DNA of 64,000 bases, from positions 186,001-250,000 of the forward strand of contig CM074697.1 in NCBI GenBank assembly GCA_037367355.1. The letters are read 5' to 3'. Within the stretch, counting starts at the first letter, position 1. Every line of letters begins with the position of its first letter. The notes under the pieces are model-generated. The model worked only from the letters and a program-made list of their open reading frames with translations. It was not told the DNA's origin and did no database searches. The position numbers were made by a program, and so were the translations under genes. Shown here in pieces: positions 63,305 through 64,000 of this stretch. The DNA comes from Neoscytalidium dimidiatum. Lineage: Eukaryota > Ascomycota > Dothideomycetes > Botryosphaeriales > Botryosphaeriaceae.

Positions 63305-64000
63305 TCATGGCGCCTTTCTTCCTCCATTCACTGTCTCTACAGTCAGACCGCCCTCCTCGGCGCCCTCAACAATCTCCTCGACAGTTCTACCGCTTTCCCG
63401 TGCCACTCGGATAAGCTTCCGCTCTTCCACGTATGTTCTACAGTTCTCCCGGCCCTTCTCCACGTCCACGAACCAAATGACGATGCTCGCCGCAGTGCAT
63501 AGCGCCACTAGGAATGGAAACCCAAGCCAGTTATTATTGGTGCTGTTGATGATGGCCTGGACCACGTTGGGCCCGATGATGGAGCTGGCCCGATTTGTAA
63601 TGCCGTACAGACCGAAGAACATGTTTTCGTAACCCCGCGGCGTCACCTCGCTCATCATGGTCTGTGCATAAGCGTAGTAGGGCGCTTGGAAGAGGCCGAA
63701 GAGGATGTTATAGATCCAGAAGTCGTAGATGTGGTGGTAGCCAACGCGGGTGGTCCACAGGCCGAGCATTCCGTAGAAGGGGATGAAGACGCTGAAAAAG
63801 TTGGTCACCATGAACATGCGCTTGGTTGAAATTTTGAAATAACGCTGGATATACCAGAAGGAGAAGGTAGAGAACGTCGAGCAAACGGCCTGCGAGATGC
63901 CTAGATACGTAATCTGCAGGAAACTGAAATTCACCTGATCGGCCTGGATGATGCTAATAAGGGTGCCCGTGGTGTTGAGGCCATCTGCGAGTAGGAAGAA
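63305..64000 (-). CDS. Atg22-family vacuolar transporter, C-terminal part, cut by window edge
   Basis: The frame is open to the window end (FLLADGLNTTGTLISIIQAD at the edge). It encodes at least five hydrophobic segments, with FFLLADGLNTTG, SEVTPRGYENMFFGLYGIT and SSIIGPNVVQAIINSTNN, which match the fungal Atg22 branch of the major facilitator superfamily. Family knowledge: yeast Atg22 exports amino acids from the vacuole after autophagic breakdown, and filamentous fungi carry several Atg22-like paralogues. The C-terminal tail after the last membrane segment is charged (ERKLIRVARESGRTVEEIVE). Exon structure upstream is outside the window. Confidence 0.87.
   Translation of the reverse strand, partial: FFLLADGLNTTGTLISIIQADQVNFSFLQITYLGISQAVCSTFSTFSFWYIQRYFKISTKRMFMVTNFFSVFIPFYGMLGLWTTRVGYHHIYDFWIYNILFGLFQAPYYAYAQTMMSEVTPRGYENMFFGLYGITNRASSIIGPNVVQAIINSTNNNWLGFPFLVALCTAASIVIWFVDVEKGRENCRTYVEERKLIRVARESGRTVEEIVEGAEEGGLTVETVNGGRKAP

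Noticed and set aside
36151..64000. Secondary-metabolite or catabolic gene cluster
   Set aside because: No polyketide synthase, peptide synthetase, terpene synthase or cluster regulator; neighbouring genes have unrelated roles.
1..64000. CRISPR array or bacterial defence island
   Set aside because: The introns, fungal families and 5S arrangement show a eukaryotic genome; no regularly spaced repeats are present.

Overview
This window is nuclear DNA from a filamentous ascomycete (Pezizomycotina; a dothideomycete-like fungus fits, but the sequence alone does not prove the class). Evidence: genes on both strands, 45-170 nt spliceosomal introns with GTRNGY donors and YAG acceptors, a dispersed single 5S rRNA-type gene, and fungal-specific families (CFEM protein, But2-type secreted protein, 2EXR and F-box proteins, Pet123/mS26-like protein, Atg22-like transporter). 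Multi-exon gene models below were built by hand by matching splice phase and family conservation. In each one the exon lengths add up to a whole number of codons.

Layout, left to right. The 3' end of DNA polymerase kappa (1-630); a secreted GH3 beta-glucosidase (1786-4648, minus); RNase H-like protein A (5997-7103, minus); a DUF952 protein, an HSL-type esterase and succinate-semialdehyde dehydrogenase (8.6-13.3 kb, all minus); a cluster of three RNase H-like genes B, C and D on the minus strand (14.06-18.75 kb); a decayed, gene-free stretch with a GAA tract (19-21 kb); an FAD monooxygenase with a peroxisomal-type C-terminus; a GNAT acetyltransferase; a PaiB-like FMN-binding protein; the ribosome-biogenesis GTPase NOG2, divergent from a mitochondrial mS26-like ribosomal protein; a forkhead-like/2EXR fusion broken by one TAG; cytosolic-type Mn superoxide dismutase; a small conserved-looking unknown; a But2-domain secreted protein; a small unknown; ATP-dependent 5-oxoprolinase (4 exons, 1367 aa); a CFEM protein with tandem repeats; RNase H-like protein E; an aquaglyceroporin-like channel; an F-box protein; an AT-rich gene-poor stretch (55.9-58.8 kb); a short-chain dehydrogenase; an F-box-like protein with polyglutamine; a 5S rRNA gene or pseudogene; and the C-terminal part of an Atg22-family transporter.

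The neighbours do not form a recognisable operon-like or secondary-metabolite cluster; most are housekeeping or secreted-enzyme genes. The striking signal is five separate stand-alone RNase H-fold genes within 45 kb, all keeping the D-E-D-D catalytic residues and none carrying a reverse transcriptase. Three lie in tandem, and two of those share a related 3' flank. A second unexplained signal is a dispersed imperfect-palindrome element of about 70 bp in four recognisable copies, two of which bracket RNase H gene A. The two may be connected, but nothing here proves it.
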